Notes: a model not told the origin generated them from the letters alone. A DNA stretch of 64,000 bases from an uncultured Caryophanales bacterium (GCA_905206805.1 CAJLIR010000007.1:9363-73362); one strand, 5' to 3'; shown: positions 43,055 through 52,581, counted from the first letter of the stretch. Made by a program: numbers and translations.

Positions 43055-43131
43055 TGGTGGGCGATATAGGACTCGAACCTATGACCCCCTGCTTGTAAGG
43101 CAGGTGCTCTAACCAACTGAGCTAATCGCCC
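43055..43131 (-). tRNA. tRNA-Val(TAC)
   Basis: Complete cloverleaf with encoded CCA; anticodon loop CTTACAA gives TAC. First gene of the second cluster. Confidence 0.96.
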
Positions 43132-43198
43132 ATTTAAACTCACCAGACGTCTTTAATGATACCATCTATATTTATCTTTGTCAATACTATTTTAAAAA

Positions 43199-43564
43199 TT
43201 ATTTGATAACATTTTCATTTTTTTCCAAATTTTCTTTTATCCACATAGGCAATTTACGAGCAAGAGTATTAAAACCATTACGAGTTTCTACAATTTTTTT
43301 CTTTTCTTTTCTACTGTTTTTTTTGTATCTAATATTTTTAATACTTAATTTTAACTTATTTTGTTCTTCATCAATATCTAAAATTTCAACATAAATTGTT
43401 TCACCAATTTGAACAAAATCATGTAAATCCTTTACATAATTATTTGATACTTCCGATATATGAATTAATCCACTATAAAACTCATCAAATGACACAAATA
43501 TACCATACGATTCTATTCCACTAACGATTCCTTCAACAATTTTTCCCTTTTGATATTTTGCCAT
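43199..43564 (-). CDS. S1 RNA-binding protein, CvfD/GSP13-like
   Basis: The 121-residue protein is one S1 domain (GKIVEGIVSGIESYGIFVSF, GLIHISEVSNNYVKD, VQIGETIYVEILDIDEEQNK) followed by a basic tail and GFNTLARKLPMWIKENLEK, which is typical of the CvfD/general stress protein 13 (YugI) group. Such proteins bind RNA or ribosomes and affect virulence or stress responses in related bacteria. Confidence 0.85.
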   Translation of the reverse strand: MAKYQKGKIVEGIVSGIESYGIFVSFDEFYSGLIHISEVSNNYVKDLHDFVQIGETIYVEILDIDEEQNKLKLSIKNIRYKKNSRKEKKKIVETRNGFNTLARKLPMWIKENLEKNENVIK

Positions 43565-43613
43565 AGTTCCACCTCAAAAATATTATAGCATATTTTTTTA
43601 AGTTTTAAACAAG

Positions 43614-43642
43614 TTTACTTTTTATTTTTTTTAGTATATAAT
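43614..43642 (+). promoter_or_regulatory. Promoter of the NifU-like gene
   Basis: TTTACT (43614-43619), 17 bases, TATAAT (43637-43642), 15 bases before the start codon. Confidence 0.6.
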
Positions 43643-43657
43643 GTTTTTGGTGAAATT

Positions 43658-43885
43658 ATGAAAGATCAAGAAAATAAAATTATTGAATTAATAGAACAAA
43701 TACAACCATTTCTAATTGCTGATGGTGGTAATGTTGAATTTGTAAAGTACGAAGATAATATTGTTTATGTAAAAATATTAGGTGCTTGTCAAAGTTGTGG
43801 ATTACTTGATGTTACACTAAAAGATTTAATTGAAGCAGCTATTAAAGAAGAAGTACCTGAAGTGTTAGAAGTTAGAACTGTATAG
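43658..43885 (+). CDS. NifU C-terminal-domain (NfuA-like) iron-sulphur protein
   Basis: The 75-residue protein is a stand-alone NifU-like domain: QIQPFLIADGGNVEFVKYED, then GACQSCGLLDVTLKDLIEAA with the CxxC cluster site. It carries or transfers iron-sulphur clusters; the IspH-fusion and AddB in this window need such clusters. Full family length. Confidence 0.93.
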   Translation: MKDQENKIIELIEQIQPFLIADGGNVEFVKYEDNIVYVKILGACQSCGLLDVTLKDLIEAAIKEEVPEVLEVRTV

Positions 43886-43888
43886 TTT

Positions 43889-44794
43889 CTAGCTTTTTTT
43901 TAACCACTCTATGTCAGGAATTTGAAATTTTGTTTTTAAATAATTAAGTATATGTGACAAAAATTTTTCATATTCTTCATTTTTTACTATTATATTAGAT
44001 AATGTATTTTCATTTATGTTATTGTAAATGATATTGTCACATAAATCAAAATAATATGAAGGATACAGTAATCTGCTAAAAAACATAATACAGTCTATAT
44101 TATTATATAAATTCGTATCAATATATTTTAATACATCATTTATATCTAAATTATTATTGAAAAAATGTTCTTTACAATATTCAGCTATATCTCTTGTTTT
44201 TGAATCAACAATAAATTCTAAAGGGTTATAAAAATCAAACAATGTATAATTATTTTTTATTCTATAATGTGTAACACAATAATCAGAATTATTTTTTACA
44301 TTTAAAAGTAACTGAATACCATTTTCTGCAAGTCCTATATAGTAACTTGCAGTTTTTCTTATTAATGGAAATTTGTTTTTATAATTTGCTATCAAATATT
44401 CAAAATAATCAACTCTTTCAATCCATAACTCTCTCCAGGATTTTACATTAGTAAGATTTTCAAGATGAAGCAAACTTGTTGTAAGCTGATAATACATTAT
44501 ATTATCGAAATTAATTTTTTGATTATCATATTTTGCTATTTTCAATAAAACAAAATTTTTATTATTAATATTTGTTGCAAGTTCACCCATTACATTTTTT
44601 ATTATTTGATGACAATATATATTGTATTGCCAGATATATTCATATATTTCATAAGCGAGGGAAAGTTGTTTTAAATCAAAATTATATGGTACAAGATAAT
44701 ATTCTAAATCATCTATTACAAATTTATATTGTTTTTCATTCTGATAAATATTTACGGGATATAAATGATAGTAATAGTTAATTGCATTTTTCAT
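43889..44794 (-). CDS. YutH/CotS-like spore coat pseudokinase homologue
   Basis: The 301-residue protein follows the pattern of the YutH/CotS aminoglycoside-phosphotransferase-like family: NYYYHLYPVNIYQNEKQYKF at the N-terminus, then VLLKIAKY, the WRELWIERVDYFEYLIANYK segment, PLIRKTASYYIGLAENGIQL and VTHYRIKNN. Catalytic kinase residues are not clear. In Bacillus these are spore coat proteins. It ends three bases from the NifU-like gene, convergent. Assignment rests on recalled family pattern. Confidence 0.5.
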   Translation of the reverse strand: MKNAINYYYHLYPVNIYQNEKQYKFVIDDLEYYLVPYNFDLKQLSLAYEIYEYIWQYNIYCHQIIKNVMGELATNINNKNFVLLKIAKYDNQKINFDNIMYYQLTTSLLHLENLTNVKSWRELWIERVDYFEYLIANYKNKFPLIRKTASYYIGLAENGIQLLLNVKNNSDYCVTHYRIKNNYTLFDFYNPLEFIVDSKTRDIAEYCKEHFFNNNLDINDVLKYIDTNLYNNIDCIMFFSRLLYPSYYFDLCDNIIYNNINENTLSNIIVKNEEYEKFLSHILNYLKTKFQIPDIEWLKKS

Positions 44795-44819
44795 ATTATC
44801 TCACCCAATTAATTATATG

Positions 44820-44857
44820 CAAAAAATACCTTATCATTATCTTGATAAGATATTTTT
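44820..44857 (-). terminator. Terminator overlapping the end of the Q/N-rich gene
   Basis: CTTATCA (44830-44836) and TGATAAG (44843-44849) with flanking A/T arms form a stem followed by T residues on the minus strand. The coding end at 44837 lies inside it. Confidence 0.65.
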
Positions 44858-45670
44858 AATATCAGAAATCATAATTTTATAATTATTTAATTCATTGATT
44901 AAGCGATTATTTTCTTCCGTTAATTTTTGAGTAGTTTCTTTTTCATTAAAGTAAAGTTCTTTATAATTTTCTGAAACAGAGTTCTCAACAGGTTTTTGAA
45001 CAGGTTGTTGATTCATATTAGTGTTTTGTGTAAAATTTTGAACATTATTTGGTATATTTTGTGGATTATTAAATATTCCTATGTCACTTTGTACAATATT
45101 TTGTGGTGTTACTGGAGTATTTTGTTGTGCATTCGGAATATTGTTTTGTATATTTTGAGCTGTATTTAAAGAATTATTTGGTACATTTTGAAATTGATTT
45201 ACAGTGTTATTTGGAACACTTTGAACGTTTTGAACAGTTGGCTGTGCAAAACTATTATCAACTGCTTCTGGAATAGCTTCATTAACAACTGGTTCTGACT
45301 TATAACCCATATTTAACATATCTACTGAAGTAGCTAAAAGCTTTAAAGCTCTTCTATCTGCAACTTTTATATTTTGTAAACTATTATATGGTAAGTCATT
45401 AACAATTGCGTTTCCATTTGCTCTATTTTCCTTTATAATTCTTTGTAAATTAGCTTTTAAATTCGACCATTCTACATCATCTATAATATTAGTTCCAATT
45501 AAAGTACCATTTTGTTCAACAGTTTTTGTAACATATATATTCATGTGCCCTTGATTATCCATTTCATGTAATGAAAAAATAAAATATTTATTTACACCTT
45601 CACTAAAATATCTTACAACCTCGACCTGCATACTCTCATTATTAGCATTAAAAATTACTATTTTCTCCAT
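44837..45670 (-). CDS. Unknown protein with asparagine/glutamine-rich middle
   Basis: The 277-residue protein has a compact N-terminal domain (about 1-115, MEKIVIFNANNESMQVEVVR, YFIFSLHEMDNQGHMNIYVT) that resembles small DUF1292-like folds. A low-complexity N/Q/P/V region follows (about 135-225) and a final coiled coil (NYKELYFNEKETTQKLTEEN). No signal peptide. Function unknown; the architecture suggests a scaffold. Confidence 0.55.
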   Translation of the reverse strand: MEKIVIFNANNESMQVEVVRYFSEGVNKYFIFSLHEMDNQGHMNIYVTKTVEQNGTLIGTNIIDDVEWSNLKANLQRIIKENRANGNAIVNDLPYNSLQNIKVADRRALKLLATSVDMLNMGYKSEPVVNEAIPEAVDNSFAQPTVQNVQSVPNNTVNQFQNVPNNSLNTAQNIQNNIPNAQQNTPVTPQNIVQSDIGIFNNPQNIPNNVQNFTQNTNMNQQPVQKPVENSVSENYKELYFNEKETTQKLTEENNRLINELNNYKIMISDIKNILSR

Positions 45671-45766
45671 AGTATCTAGCCTCCCTTTATTCTATAAAAT
45701 ATTATAACCAAAAAAAAACTTTTTTTCAATATTTTTAAAAGTTTTTTCAATTATTTTTATATAACA

Positions 45767-47047
45767 TTATTTTCTATAATATCCATAGATATTTATATTT
45801 TTATTAAATTCTAATTCATTATATTTAATTAACTTTTTTTCACCATATTCATCATTATATATATTAACAAAATTGTCTCTTATAAATATAACAGAATCAT
45901 TTATATATTTTACTTTGTCAGCACTACTTGTCTCAAACAAATATATTTTTTTATTAGGTTGTTCTACATAAGATTTATAAACTTTATAACCATTATTGGA
46001 TAATTCATATAAATAATAGTATCCTGATTTGTCTCCACCAATTTTATCTATTTTATAAAACTGTTCATTAAATAAACTACTATCTACATCACTATAAGTA
46101 AATTTTATTTTATTATTTATAACATCATAGATGTTTTTATTTTCAAATTTACCATTATCATAAATTTTAACTCCTATAGAATCATTTCCTACTTCAGTTA
46201 TTTTTTTTGATTTGATATCTATTTCATATTGTTTTTTGTTATCTATATCTAATAAATAAGCACTATTGCCATCTTTACCTAGAAAATAACTATTTAAAGA
46301 TATTTTAAATTTATCTTTTATTGTTTCTACTTCTTTACTAAGTAAATTTATTAAATAAAATTGTGTAAATTCGTAAGTCTCATTATAATCTGCAACTAGA
46401 TAATAATTATTTATTTGTATGCTAATTTCTGGATTATAAATATCATTGTTAAATACAGAAACATTTATAATTCCTTTTGATACAGTATTATTTATATTGT
46501 ATAATCCATTATAACTTGTAAGGCCCAAATATAAATTATTACCAACATTGTTTCTATAAACAAAAACATTACCTAAATTACTCGTCTCAGTATCAGAATC
46601 TATCCAATTATTAACATTATATTCTTCTATACTATTTGCAAATTCATCTATTTTTGAATCAAATCCAATTATATTATGGTAATAATTAATACTATCATCA
46701 TTTTGGCATAATATATCCGATATTAATTTTTTATCTTTAGTAATTGGTAATATACATGAATAATTATCTGTTTTTATATATTTGATATCATAAACTATGT
46801 TTTTTGACTTTTTCAAATTTTCATAAGTTTTGAAATAAAATGTTTCATTATTTGTAGAAATTTCTAAATAATAATTATCTTTTTCGTTTTTTTGATTAGA
46901 ATTATATACTTCTCTTATATTAAATTCATCATTATCAATTTTTTTTGAGTATTGTATGTCATAGCCTTTATTAGTAAAATCGAAAATAATTTGAATTATA
47001 TAATAAAATACAAAAAGTAAAATTAATATTTGTAATATTCTTTTCAT
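45767..47047 (-). CDS. Exported or membrane-anchored protein, beta-rich, unknown
   Basis: Start 47047 (MKRILQILILLFVFYYIIQI) follows TTGGAGG. The 426-residue protein has one N-terminal span and then a long extracytoplasmic part rich in beta strands with repeated short YY/DN patterns (YYLFELSNNGYKV-type), like a propeller of weak repeats. It is rich in N, Y and K. No family is recognised. Confidence 0.55.
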   Translation of the reverse strand: MKRILQILILLFVFYYIIQIIFDFTNKGYDIQYSKKIDNDEFNIREVYNSNQKNEKDNYYLEISTNNETFYFKTYENLKKSKNIVYDIKYIKTDNYSCILPITKDKKLISDILCQNDDSINYYHNIIGFDSKIDEFANSIEEYNVNNWIDSDTETSNLGNVFVYRNNVGNNLYLGLTSYNGLYNINNTVSKGIINVSVFNNDIYNPEISIQINNYYLVADYNETYEFTQFYLINLLSKEVETIKDKFKISLNSYFLGKDGNSAYLLDIDNKKQYEIDIKSKKITEVGNDSIGVKIYDNGKFENKNIYDVINNKIKFTYSDVDSSLFNEQFYKIDKIGGDKSGYYYLYELSNNGYKVYKSYVEQPNKKIYLFETSSADKVKYINDSVIFIRDNFVNIYNDEYGEKKLIKYNELEFNKNINIYGYYRK

Positions 47048-47130
47048 AAATTCCTCCAATTTTCTCTACAATAATTATATATAATTATTATAAAAATTTC
47101 AATATTATAATAAAAAAAGAGGTATTCCTC

Positions 47131-47580
47131 TTAGATATTTGTTTTATCTTTTAAACCATACTTCTTTTTTTCTTCCATAACATAGTTTACAACATTTGTT
47201 TCTATTTCTGGTAAAGCATTTTTATCAATATTTGATAATTCAATATATTCTTTTACAGTATCAATAAATACTCTTCCCCATATAAGTCCGGTTTGAACTT
47301 TTAAATCATTGAACATATCTGGAGTAACAGCTGTAAATAAATATCCTATTAAAAGGCGCTTTTCACCCAAAAGAATTCTTTTATTTGTTATAGCAATTAC
47401 GTAAGTTGTTATAATATCTAATGGATTATTATTTTTTTGGGCCACAAATGCATATTTTACTTCTTCGTCACTTCCTAAATGTCTTTCAACGACTTTACAA
47501 TGTGCTTTTAATCTCCAACATACTGTCATAGGATATTTTTCTTTAAATCTTTTTACCTTTTCATATAACGATTCATTCAT
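47131..47580 (-). CDS. Bacterial PH-domain-like protein
   Basis: The 149-residue protein has the strand-turn motif ITTYVIAITNKRILLGEKRL typical of bacterial PH (bPH) domains, flanked by helices (YEKVKRFKEKYPMTVCWRLK; NALPEIETNVVNYVMEEKKK). These domains bind ligands or membranes in stress functions. No signal or membrane span. Moderate confidence in fold, none in role. Confidence 0.6.
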   Translation of the reverse strand: MNESLYEKVKRFKEKYPMTVCWRLKAHCKVVERHLGSDEEVKYAFVAQKNNNPLDIITTYVIAITNKRILLGEKRLLIGYLFTAVTPDMFNDLKVQTGLIWGRVFIDTVKEYIELSNIDKNALPEIETNVVNYVMEEKKKYGLKDKTNI

Positions 47581-47834
47581 ATTTCCACCTACTTAATATA
47601 TATATCATAATATACTTAATTGTTAATAATATTATGTTTGTAATTGTTAAGGTTCTAAATATATATAACAATTTCTTGTTAAATTATATCATAATATCGT
47701 AATAATAAGCAACTATATATTATTAAAAGTACTAATTTTAGTTTAATTAAATTATTTATAAAAAATATTTTTTCATATTATATATTAACTGAGGTAATTC
47801 TAAATTATTATTTTTTATTACCTTTAGTATTAAT

Positions 47835-48806
47835 ATGAATTTTGGGGTGATGATTATTAATTTTAATGATAAAGTTTCACGTATAATGGAAAATCAAAAA
47901 ATAAGAGAACGTTTGCACGAAGTAGGAATTTATCCGCACATACAGAAAAAAACTATTGTAGGGCCAACTGGTCCGACTGGACCTAAGGGTGATGGATTAC
48001 AAATAAAGGGTGATTATAATTCTTATGATGATTTAATAAAAAATCATCCTACTGGTAATAGCGGTGATTGTTATATAATTCAAGGAATATTATATATATG
48101 GAATACTGAAAATAATAGTTGGGATGATGTAGGCAATATTAAAGGCCCTAAAGGTGATATAGGTCCAACTGGACCTAAAGGAAATGAAGGAGATATCGGA
48201 CCTATTGGGCCAACTGGGCCAACGGGTTCAACTGGACCTAAAGGTGATATTGGACCTATTGGGCCACAAGGACTTGTTGGAGATACAGGTTTAAAAGGTG
48301 ATAAAGGTGACATCGGTCCAACAGGACCCAAAGGCGCCATTGGTCCGACTGGACCAATGGGAAATCCAGGTCCCGCATCATACGACGCAATTGCTTTTGC
48401 AAGCTTGATGAATGCACAAACAGCAACTACAATGACAATAGGTAATACTAGGTTAATTCCTGGTATTAACAATATCTTTGAAATTGCTGGCGGTGGTGGA
48501 AAAAGTATTAATGTAAAAAGAACTTGCATCTGTGAAATTACTCTTTGCGGAAGAATTTCGGGTGTTAGTAATGATACGGGAGGAAGCTTTTATCTTTACA
48601 ATGTTACAGCAGATGAAAAAGTTACTGATTTAAGTTTTCTTCTTGATAAAGGTAATACACCAGATATGGATTTTTCGGAAACAAATTTTGTTGATATCAT
48701 AGGTCCTGCTGAATTACAAGTTAGAACAGAATTAACTGGTGATACAACTTCTAATAATATTAAATTTACAGATATCAATATAGTTATTAAAAGCTATAAT
48801 ATATAA
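47835..48806 (+). CDS. Collagen-like glycine-repeat protein, exosporium-type
   Basis: The 323-residue protein has two collagen-like Gly-X-Y tracts: GPTGPTGPKGDG (about 43-54) and a longer one (about 104-187) of GPTGPKGDIGPIGP-type triplets. Between them is a small domain KGDYNSYDDLIKNHPTGNSG ending NTENNSWDDVG. The C-terminal 135 residues form a beta-rich head (NIFEIAGGGGKSINVKRTCI, GSFYLYNV), like BclA-type trimerising heads. No signal peptide is seen, consistent with spore-surface proteins made in the mother cell. The N-terminus (MENQKIRERLHEVGIYPHIQ) may be a targeting tag. Start uncertain (47835 or 47850). Confidence 0.85.
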   Translation: MNFGVMIINFNDKVSRIMENQKIRERLHEVGIYPHIQKKTIVGPTGPTGPKGDGLQIKGDYNSYDDLIKNHPTGNSGDCYIIQGILYIWNTENNSWDDVGNIKGPKGDIGPTGPKGNEGDIGPIGPTGPTGSTGPKGDIGPIGPQGLVGDTGLKGDKGDIGPTGPKGAIGPTGPMGNPGPASYDAIAFASLMNAQTATTMTIGNTRLIPGINNIFEIAGGGGKSINVKRTCICEITLCGRISGVSNDTGGSFYLYNVTADEKVTDLSFLLDKGNTPDMDFSETNFVDIIGPAELQVRTELTGDTTSNNIKFTDINIVIKSYNI

Positions 48807-48836
48807 AAGGTTCACAAATATATTGTGAACCTTTTG
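48805..48836 (+). terminator. Terminator of the collagen-like gene
   Basis: GGTTCAC and GTGAACC form a stem starting at the stop codon, followed by CTTTTGT. Confidence 0.7.
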
Positions 48837-48894
48837 TCTATTTTTTCATCAAATTATCTTTTAATAATATTGCTTAATAATTAAATATTATTTA

Positions 48895-48963
48895 CTAATC
48901 AATATATCTATTTCCACAACATTGTTTGTACTTTTTATCAGATCCACATGTTCGTACTTTTTC
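48895..48963 (-). pseudogene. Displaced SEC-C tail (secA 3'-end remnant), distal
   Basis: On the minus strand the frame reads KVRTCGSDKKYKQCCGNRYI and D before a stop; this is the SEC-C zinc motif found at the end of SecA (CGSxKKYKxCCG), with no gene upstream of it. The first cysteine of the usual CxC is replaced. The stop is followed by nothing coding. I read it as an old secA 3' end pushed away by element insertion. The gap 48837-49165 holds nothing else besides AT-rich inverted repeats and a TTGCACACA repeat at 49085-49105. Confidence 0.6.
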
Positions 48964-49165
48964 AGTATATATGATATTATGAAATATATATAGTATTATA
49001 TATTTTTCAAGGAAAAATGAGTCTGAACGGTATTGGTATTATGTCATACATATAATATATATAGAACTATACATTTTTTTATTTTTGCACACAAATTGCA
49101 CACATTGTTATCATTAGCATTCGTTCTCTACTTAAAATTATAACATTTTTATTTTTATATACGAT

Positions 49166-51130
49166 CTATAATTCACCTTTATAAAAATAAATTTTCATTG
49201 CATCTTCGTTATACGTAGGTTTTGAAATATCTATATTTAGAAAATTTGATATATAATATATTAAATATTGAGATGAAATTAATAAATCATACTCACATAA
49301 TATTCCATCATATCTACTTTCAATTATCAAATTTTGATCTTTTTCTAAATATTCCAATAACTTTTTCTCATATAAACTTGTAATTTTTTGCTTAAAATAA
49401 ATATTTTTGTTATGACTTAAATGCTCGTAATTAATAAATCTTCCATGTGAAAAATTTTTCTTTTCATGAATTAAACAATTATATATACCAGACTCAATTA
49501 TTTTACTTTCTAAATCACTACCAGCAGATTCAGTAAAATCTCCTGTAAAAATATTAAAACTATTTCCTTCTTTTAAAAATTCTTTTAGCATTTTTTTATT
49601 TTCTTTAAAATATTTGTCAAAGTAATTTTTCCAATAATTTATACTATCTCTAATAAAATCTTCAATATTATTTTTTGATTTTCTTTCAAAATATAATTTT
49701 AAAAATAAACTAGCTGGAGCCAATGCTCCTTCAAAAGATAAGAATCCTCTCTCTTTTCCTTTATTTGTGCCTGTTCGATATGAAATAACATTATTTTTAG
49801 ATATTCCAGTTTTTGTTACAACCTTTTGCAATTCACCTTTTGTTATAATATATTTATTATCGTTATCAATTAAACTTGTTGATACAAGCAAATCATTTGT
49901 TGTTCCTGAGTAAGTAAACAAAAACACTGAATCAACATTATTATTGTTTCTATAATATAGGTCTCTAGGATATAAAGCCATTGTATTTATTCCATATAAA
50001 TGATTAATAAGTTTAGATGAAAATTTTGCGCCTGCAAATGAACCACCAGTTCCTACAAAAATACTATTATTTAGACTTTCAAAATCTATTTTAGTTAACT
50101 TATCATAAGCACTACTATTAATAGCATTAATTATTCTTGTTTCTAAATTATTGATATTTATATTACATCTTTTTATTTGTTTCCTTAATGAAATATTAAA
50201 ATTACTGCAAGTGCAAGCATCTTTCACTTTTTTTATTTTATATAAATTTTGTATATGTCCTCTTGCACCAAACTTTTTTACAACCTTTTTTGTAAGTTTA
50301 GTTGCTTTTTCAAAAGTTGAATCTATAAATTTATAATCAATAATATAGTTATTCTTTATATATTCACTAATAAACATTGAAAAAAATGCATCCCCAGCTC
50401 CTGTTGGGTCAACTTCTACCTCAGGATTATTTAACTCTTTATTGACTTTATTATTATCAAAAACAAAATCTGAACCTTTTTTTCCTCTAGTTACAATTAT
50501 CATTTTAGGATGTAGTATATTATATATCTCTTCCAATGATTTTATAGAAAATCTATTTTTCAAATATTTTTCAACTCGTTCATTTAAGTTTATAACATCA
50601 AATTTATTTTTAATTTTTTCAATAATATCATTATCATTATAATCTTCTAATTCAAAATACTGTCCCAAATCTAGCATTTTTCTATTATTACAATTATCTA
50701 TTATAATTTGATTTTTATTGTTTAAATTATCAAAAATCAAAACATCATCTTTATTAATTTGTTTCAAAATATCATTTGGTTCTATTTTACTTTCGTCGTA
50801 CCATTTTTTTATATTACAAATAGGACATCGTTTTTTTGAAGTAAACTCTAATTTATCATTTAATTCTTGATATGATACATGAAAGCAACGAGTATTTATA
50901 TCTTCAATCACTTTTACATTATCAATGTTTGTTCCAACTTCCTTTAAGCTATTAATTGCTATAGTACCTGCCATATCATCACCACATACACCACAAACAG
51001 ATGTTTCCAAACCTAGTTTAGCAATATTAGCAATTATATTATGAGAAGTCATTCCTCCATTTACTCCTACCAATTTACCATTTTTATAATAGAAATCTGT
51101 AACTAAATCTCCAATACTAATTATTCTCAT
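49166..51130 (-). CDS. PfkB-type sugar kinase fused to a SIS domain
   Basis: The 654-residue protein has an N-terminal ribokinase/PfkB domain (about 1-300): SIGDLVTDFYYKNGKLVGVNGG, the anion-hole motif DPTGAGDAFFSMFISEY, with GGMTSHNIIANIAKLGL at the sugar site. A CPIC cysteine pair (about 96-99) is unusual. The C-terminal part (about 330-654) is a sugar isomerase (SIS) domain: SIFVGTGGSFAGAKFSSKLI, FLFTYSGTTNDLLVSTSLID. It should phosphorylate and bind a phosphosugar or nucleoside. It lies between two SEC-C remnants, so I count it as island cargo. The substrate is unknown. Confidence 0.8.
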   Translation of the reverse strand: MRIISIGDLVTDFYYKNGKLVGVNGGMTSHNIIANIAKLGLETSVCGVCGDDMAGTIAINSLKEVGTNIDNVKVIEDINTRCFHVSYQELNDKLEFTSKKRCPICNIKKWYDESKIEPNDILKQINKDDVLIFDNLNNKNQIIIDNCNNRKMLDLGQYFELEDYNDNDIIEKIKNKFDVINLNERVEKYLKNRFSIKSLEEIYNILHPKMIIVTRGKKGSDFVFDNNKVNKELNNPEVEVDPTGAGDAFFSMFISEYIKNNYIIDYKFIDSTFEKATKLTKKVVKKFGARGHIQNLYKIKKVKDACTCSNFNISLRKQIKRCNININNLETRIINAINSSAYDKLTKIDFESLNNSIFVGTGGSFAGAKFSSKLINHLYGINTMALYPRDLYYRNNNNVDSVFLFTYSGTTNDLLVSTSLIDNDNKYIITKGELQKVVTKTGISKNNVISYRTGTNKGKERGFLSFEGALAPASLFLKLYFERKSKNNIEDFIRDSINYWKNYFDKYFKENKKMLKEFLKEGNSFNIFTGDFTESAGSDLESKIIESGIYNCLIHEKKNFSHGRFINYEHLSHNKNIYFKQKITSLYEKKLLEYLEKDQNLIIESRYDGILCEYDLLISSQYLIYYISNFLNIDISKPTYNEDAMKIYFYKGEL

Positions 51131-51306
51131 TTTTTACCATCCTTTTTACATATAATACTTCACTCTTTTTAGAATAATCGCCATTTTTTGCTAAACATTC
51201 TAGTATTTTTCTTCTATTTAAATCAAAAATTCCTAAAGAGTCTTCATATGGATTTGTACTATACGGATCTCTCCAACTATATGGTAAGATATTAAAACAA
51301 CCTTGT
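51117..51306 (-). pseudogene. C-terminal fragment of a lost gene
   Basis: An open minus-strand stretch without a start codon reads GCFNILPYSWRDPYSTNPYE, DSLGIFDLNRRKILECLAKN and GDYSKKSEVLYVKRMVKNEN before a stop at 51117, overlapping the kinase-SIS start. The composition is protein-like, so it is likely the tail of a gene cut off by rearrangement. The family is not recognised. Confidence 0.45.
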
Positions 51307-51384
51307 AATTTTTTCCTTTTTAATTGGTGTTTTTTATTTTAAATCTATATTTTTTTATTGAAATATTGCAAGTTTTTATTCAAC

Positions 51385-51420
51385 AACTTATCTAATAACT
51401 TATCTAATAACTTATCTAAA
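51385..51420. repeat. Three 12-bp tandem repeats
   Basis: AACTTATCTAAT occurs three times in a row. Two related AACTTATCTAAA units lie at about 52479-52499, near the SEC-C tail. They may mark an old junction or a binding site. Confidence 0.5.
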
Positions 51421-51435
51421 AAAATTTATTTTTTA

Positions 51436-51918
51436 TTACAGCTTTTTGATATCGGTATACATTCTAGGATGATATCCTTTTTTATTATAAAAATTAATAG
51501 CATTTTCATTATAAGCAAAAACATCAACCAAAACATATTCACAATTATTAAACTTAAAATATTCTTCCAACTTATCCATTAAAGCTTGTCCAACACCTTT
51601 ACTTCTTATTTTAGATGTAACTATTAATTCGGTAATTATCCCTCTTTTAGGACATTTATAATCTAAATAATCATATTCTTCATATGGAGGAATCGTACCC
51701 ATAATAAGTCCAATTGCTTTGTTATTTTCAATTGCTAAGTAGCATTTACCATTATTCTTATCTACTTCATCCAAATCGACTAATGCCATCTTCTCATGAT
51801 ATTCAGGATGAACTTGATCTAACTCATCTTTACCAATAGATACAATATATTCTTCAAGTTCTGTTAATAAATTTCTGACGTCTTCAAGATATTTTTCTTC
51901 ATATTATATTATTTTCAT
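51436..51918 (-). pseudogene. GNAT acetyltransferase with a nonsense codon at position 5
   Basis: A good start (ATG 51918 after AGGTGG) is followed by codon 5 TAA (51904-51906). The frame then stays open: YEEKYLEDVRNLLTELEEYI, VSIGKDELDQVHPEYHEKMA, then a GNAT domain with CYLAIENNKAIGLIMGTIPP and IITELIVTSKIRSKGVGQAL (acetyl-CoA loop R-S-K-G-V-G). A single base change would restore 160 residues. Internal initiation at 51789 would give only 117 residues lacking the first helices. Probably inactive. Confidence 0.7.
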
Positions 51919-51930
51919 AATTAGCCACCT

Positions 51931-52419
51931 CTATTTATTGTTAAAAATGAATATATCCTCTATTCCATCATTTTTAGTTATATAATTTCCATTAGTATAT
52001 TCTGATATTATATTTTTCCAAAATGAATATGCAATAGGATTGTTTTCCATTGGTTGGACCTCCCAATCACCCCTAAATTTTTCAAATATTTCATAAGCGA
52101 CTCTTTTCCCAATATGATTTCTCCTAAATCTTGGCATTATTAAGAATTCGGCAATACACTTGCCATTTTTATTAAATTTTAAATTTTCATTTACCATAAC
52201 CATTCCTACATATGTTTTTCCACTTTTAATAAAGTATGCACATCGATCCTCATCAGTAAAGTAATTATCAAACCATCTATATTCAAATATACATTCCTCA
52301 TTTACATCATTATCAATATATTGTGAACCATCATATAAGGAATATTGTAACAATTTATATAATTTTTCTTTTTCTTGATGTTTTACATCAATTATTTTGT
52401 AATTCTTTATAATCACCAA
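51931..52419 (-). CDS. GNAT-family acetyltransferase
   Basis: The 162-residue protein has the GNAT fold: YVGMVMVNENLKFNKNGKCI, AEFLIMPRFRRNHIGKRVAY with the acetyl-CoA pyrophosphate loop (RRNHIGKR), and NPIAYSFWKNIISEYTNGNY in the C-terminal strand. The substrate is unknown. It is 12 bases upstream of the broken GNAT gene and probably shares a promoter. Both are island cargo. Confidence 0.8.
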   Translation of the reverse strand: MVIIKNYKIIDVKHQEKEKLYKLLQYSLYDGSQYIDNDVNEECIFEYRWFDNYFTDEDRCAYFIKSGKTYVGMVMVNENLKFNKNGKCIAEFLIMPRFRRNHIGKRVAYEIFEKFRGDWEVQPMENNPIAYSFWKNIISEYTNGNYITKNDGIEDIFIFNNK

Positions 52420-52544
52420 CTTTCACATATTATTATATCATACAATGTACTTGCATTTTGTTAAATCTAGTAAAAAAACTTATCTAAAACTTATCTAAAC
52501 GCCTTTTTTGAAATGAAATTGTCCAAAATTTGTAAGTAGCAAAA

Positions 52545-52581
52545 AGCTCGCAAGCCCTTTATTTATAAGGATTTGCGAGCT
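52545..52581 (-). terminator. Terminator-like hairpin next to the proximal SEC-C tail
   Basis: AGCTCGCAA (52545-52553) pairs with TTTGCGAGCT (52572-52581), with an inner CCTT/AAGG. It lies directly downstream of the SEC-C tail in the minus direction, as a terminator lies downstream of the present secA (56634-56672). This suggests that a secA end with its terminator was displaced. Confidence 0.5.

Noticed and set aside
47960..48370. GC-richer repeats as a regulatory or insertion sequence
   Set aside because: They are Gly-X-Y collagen codons within one open frame.
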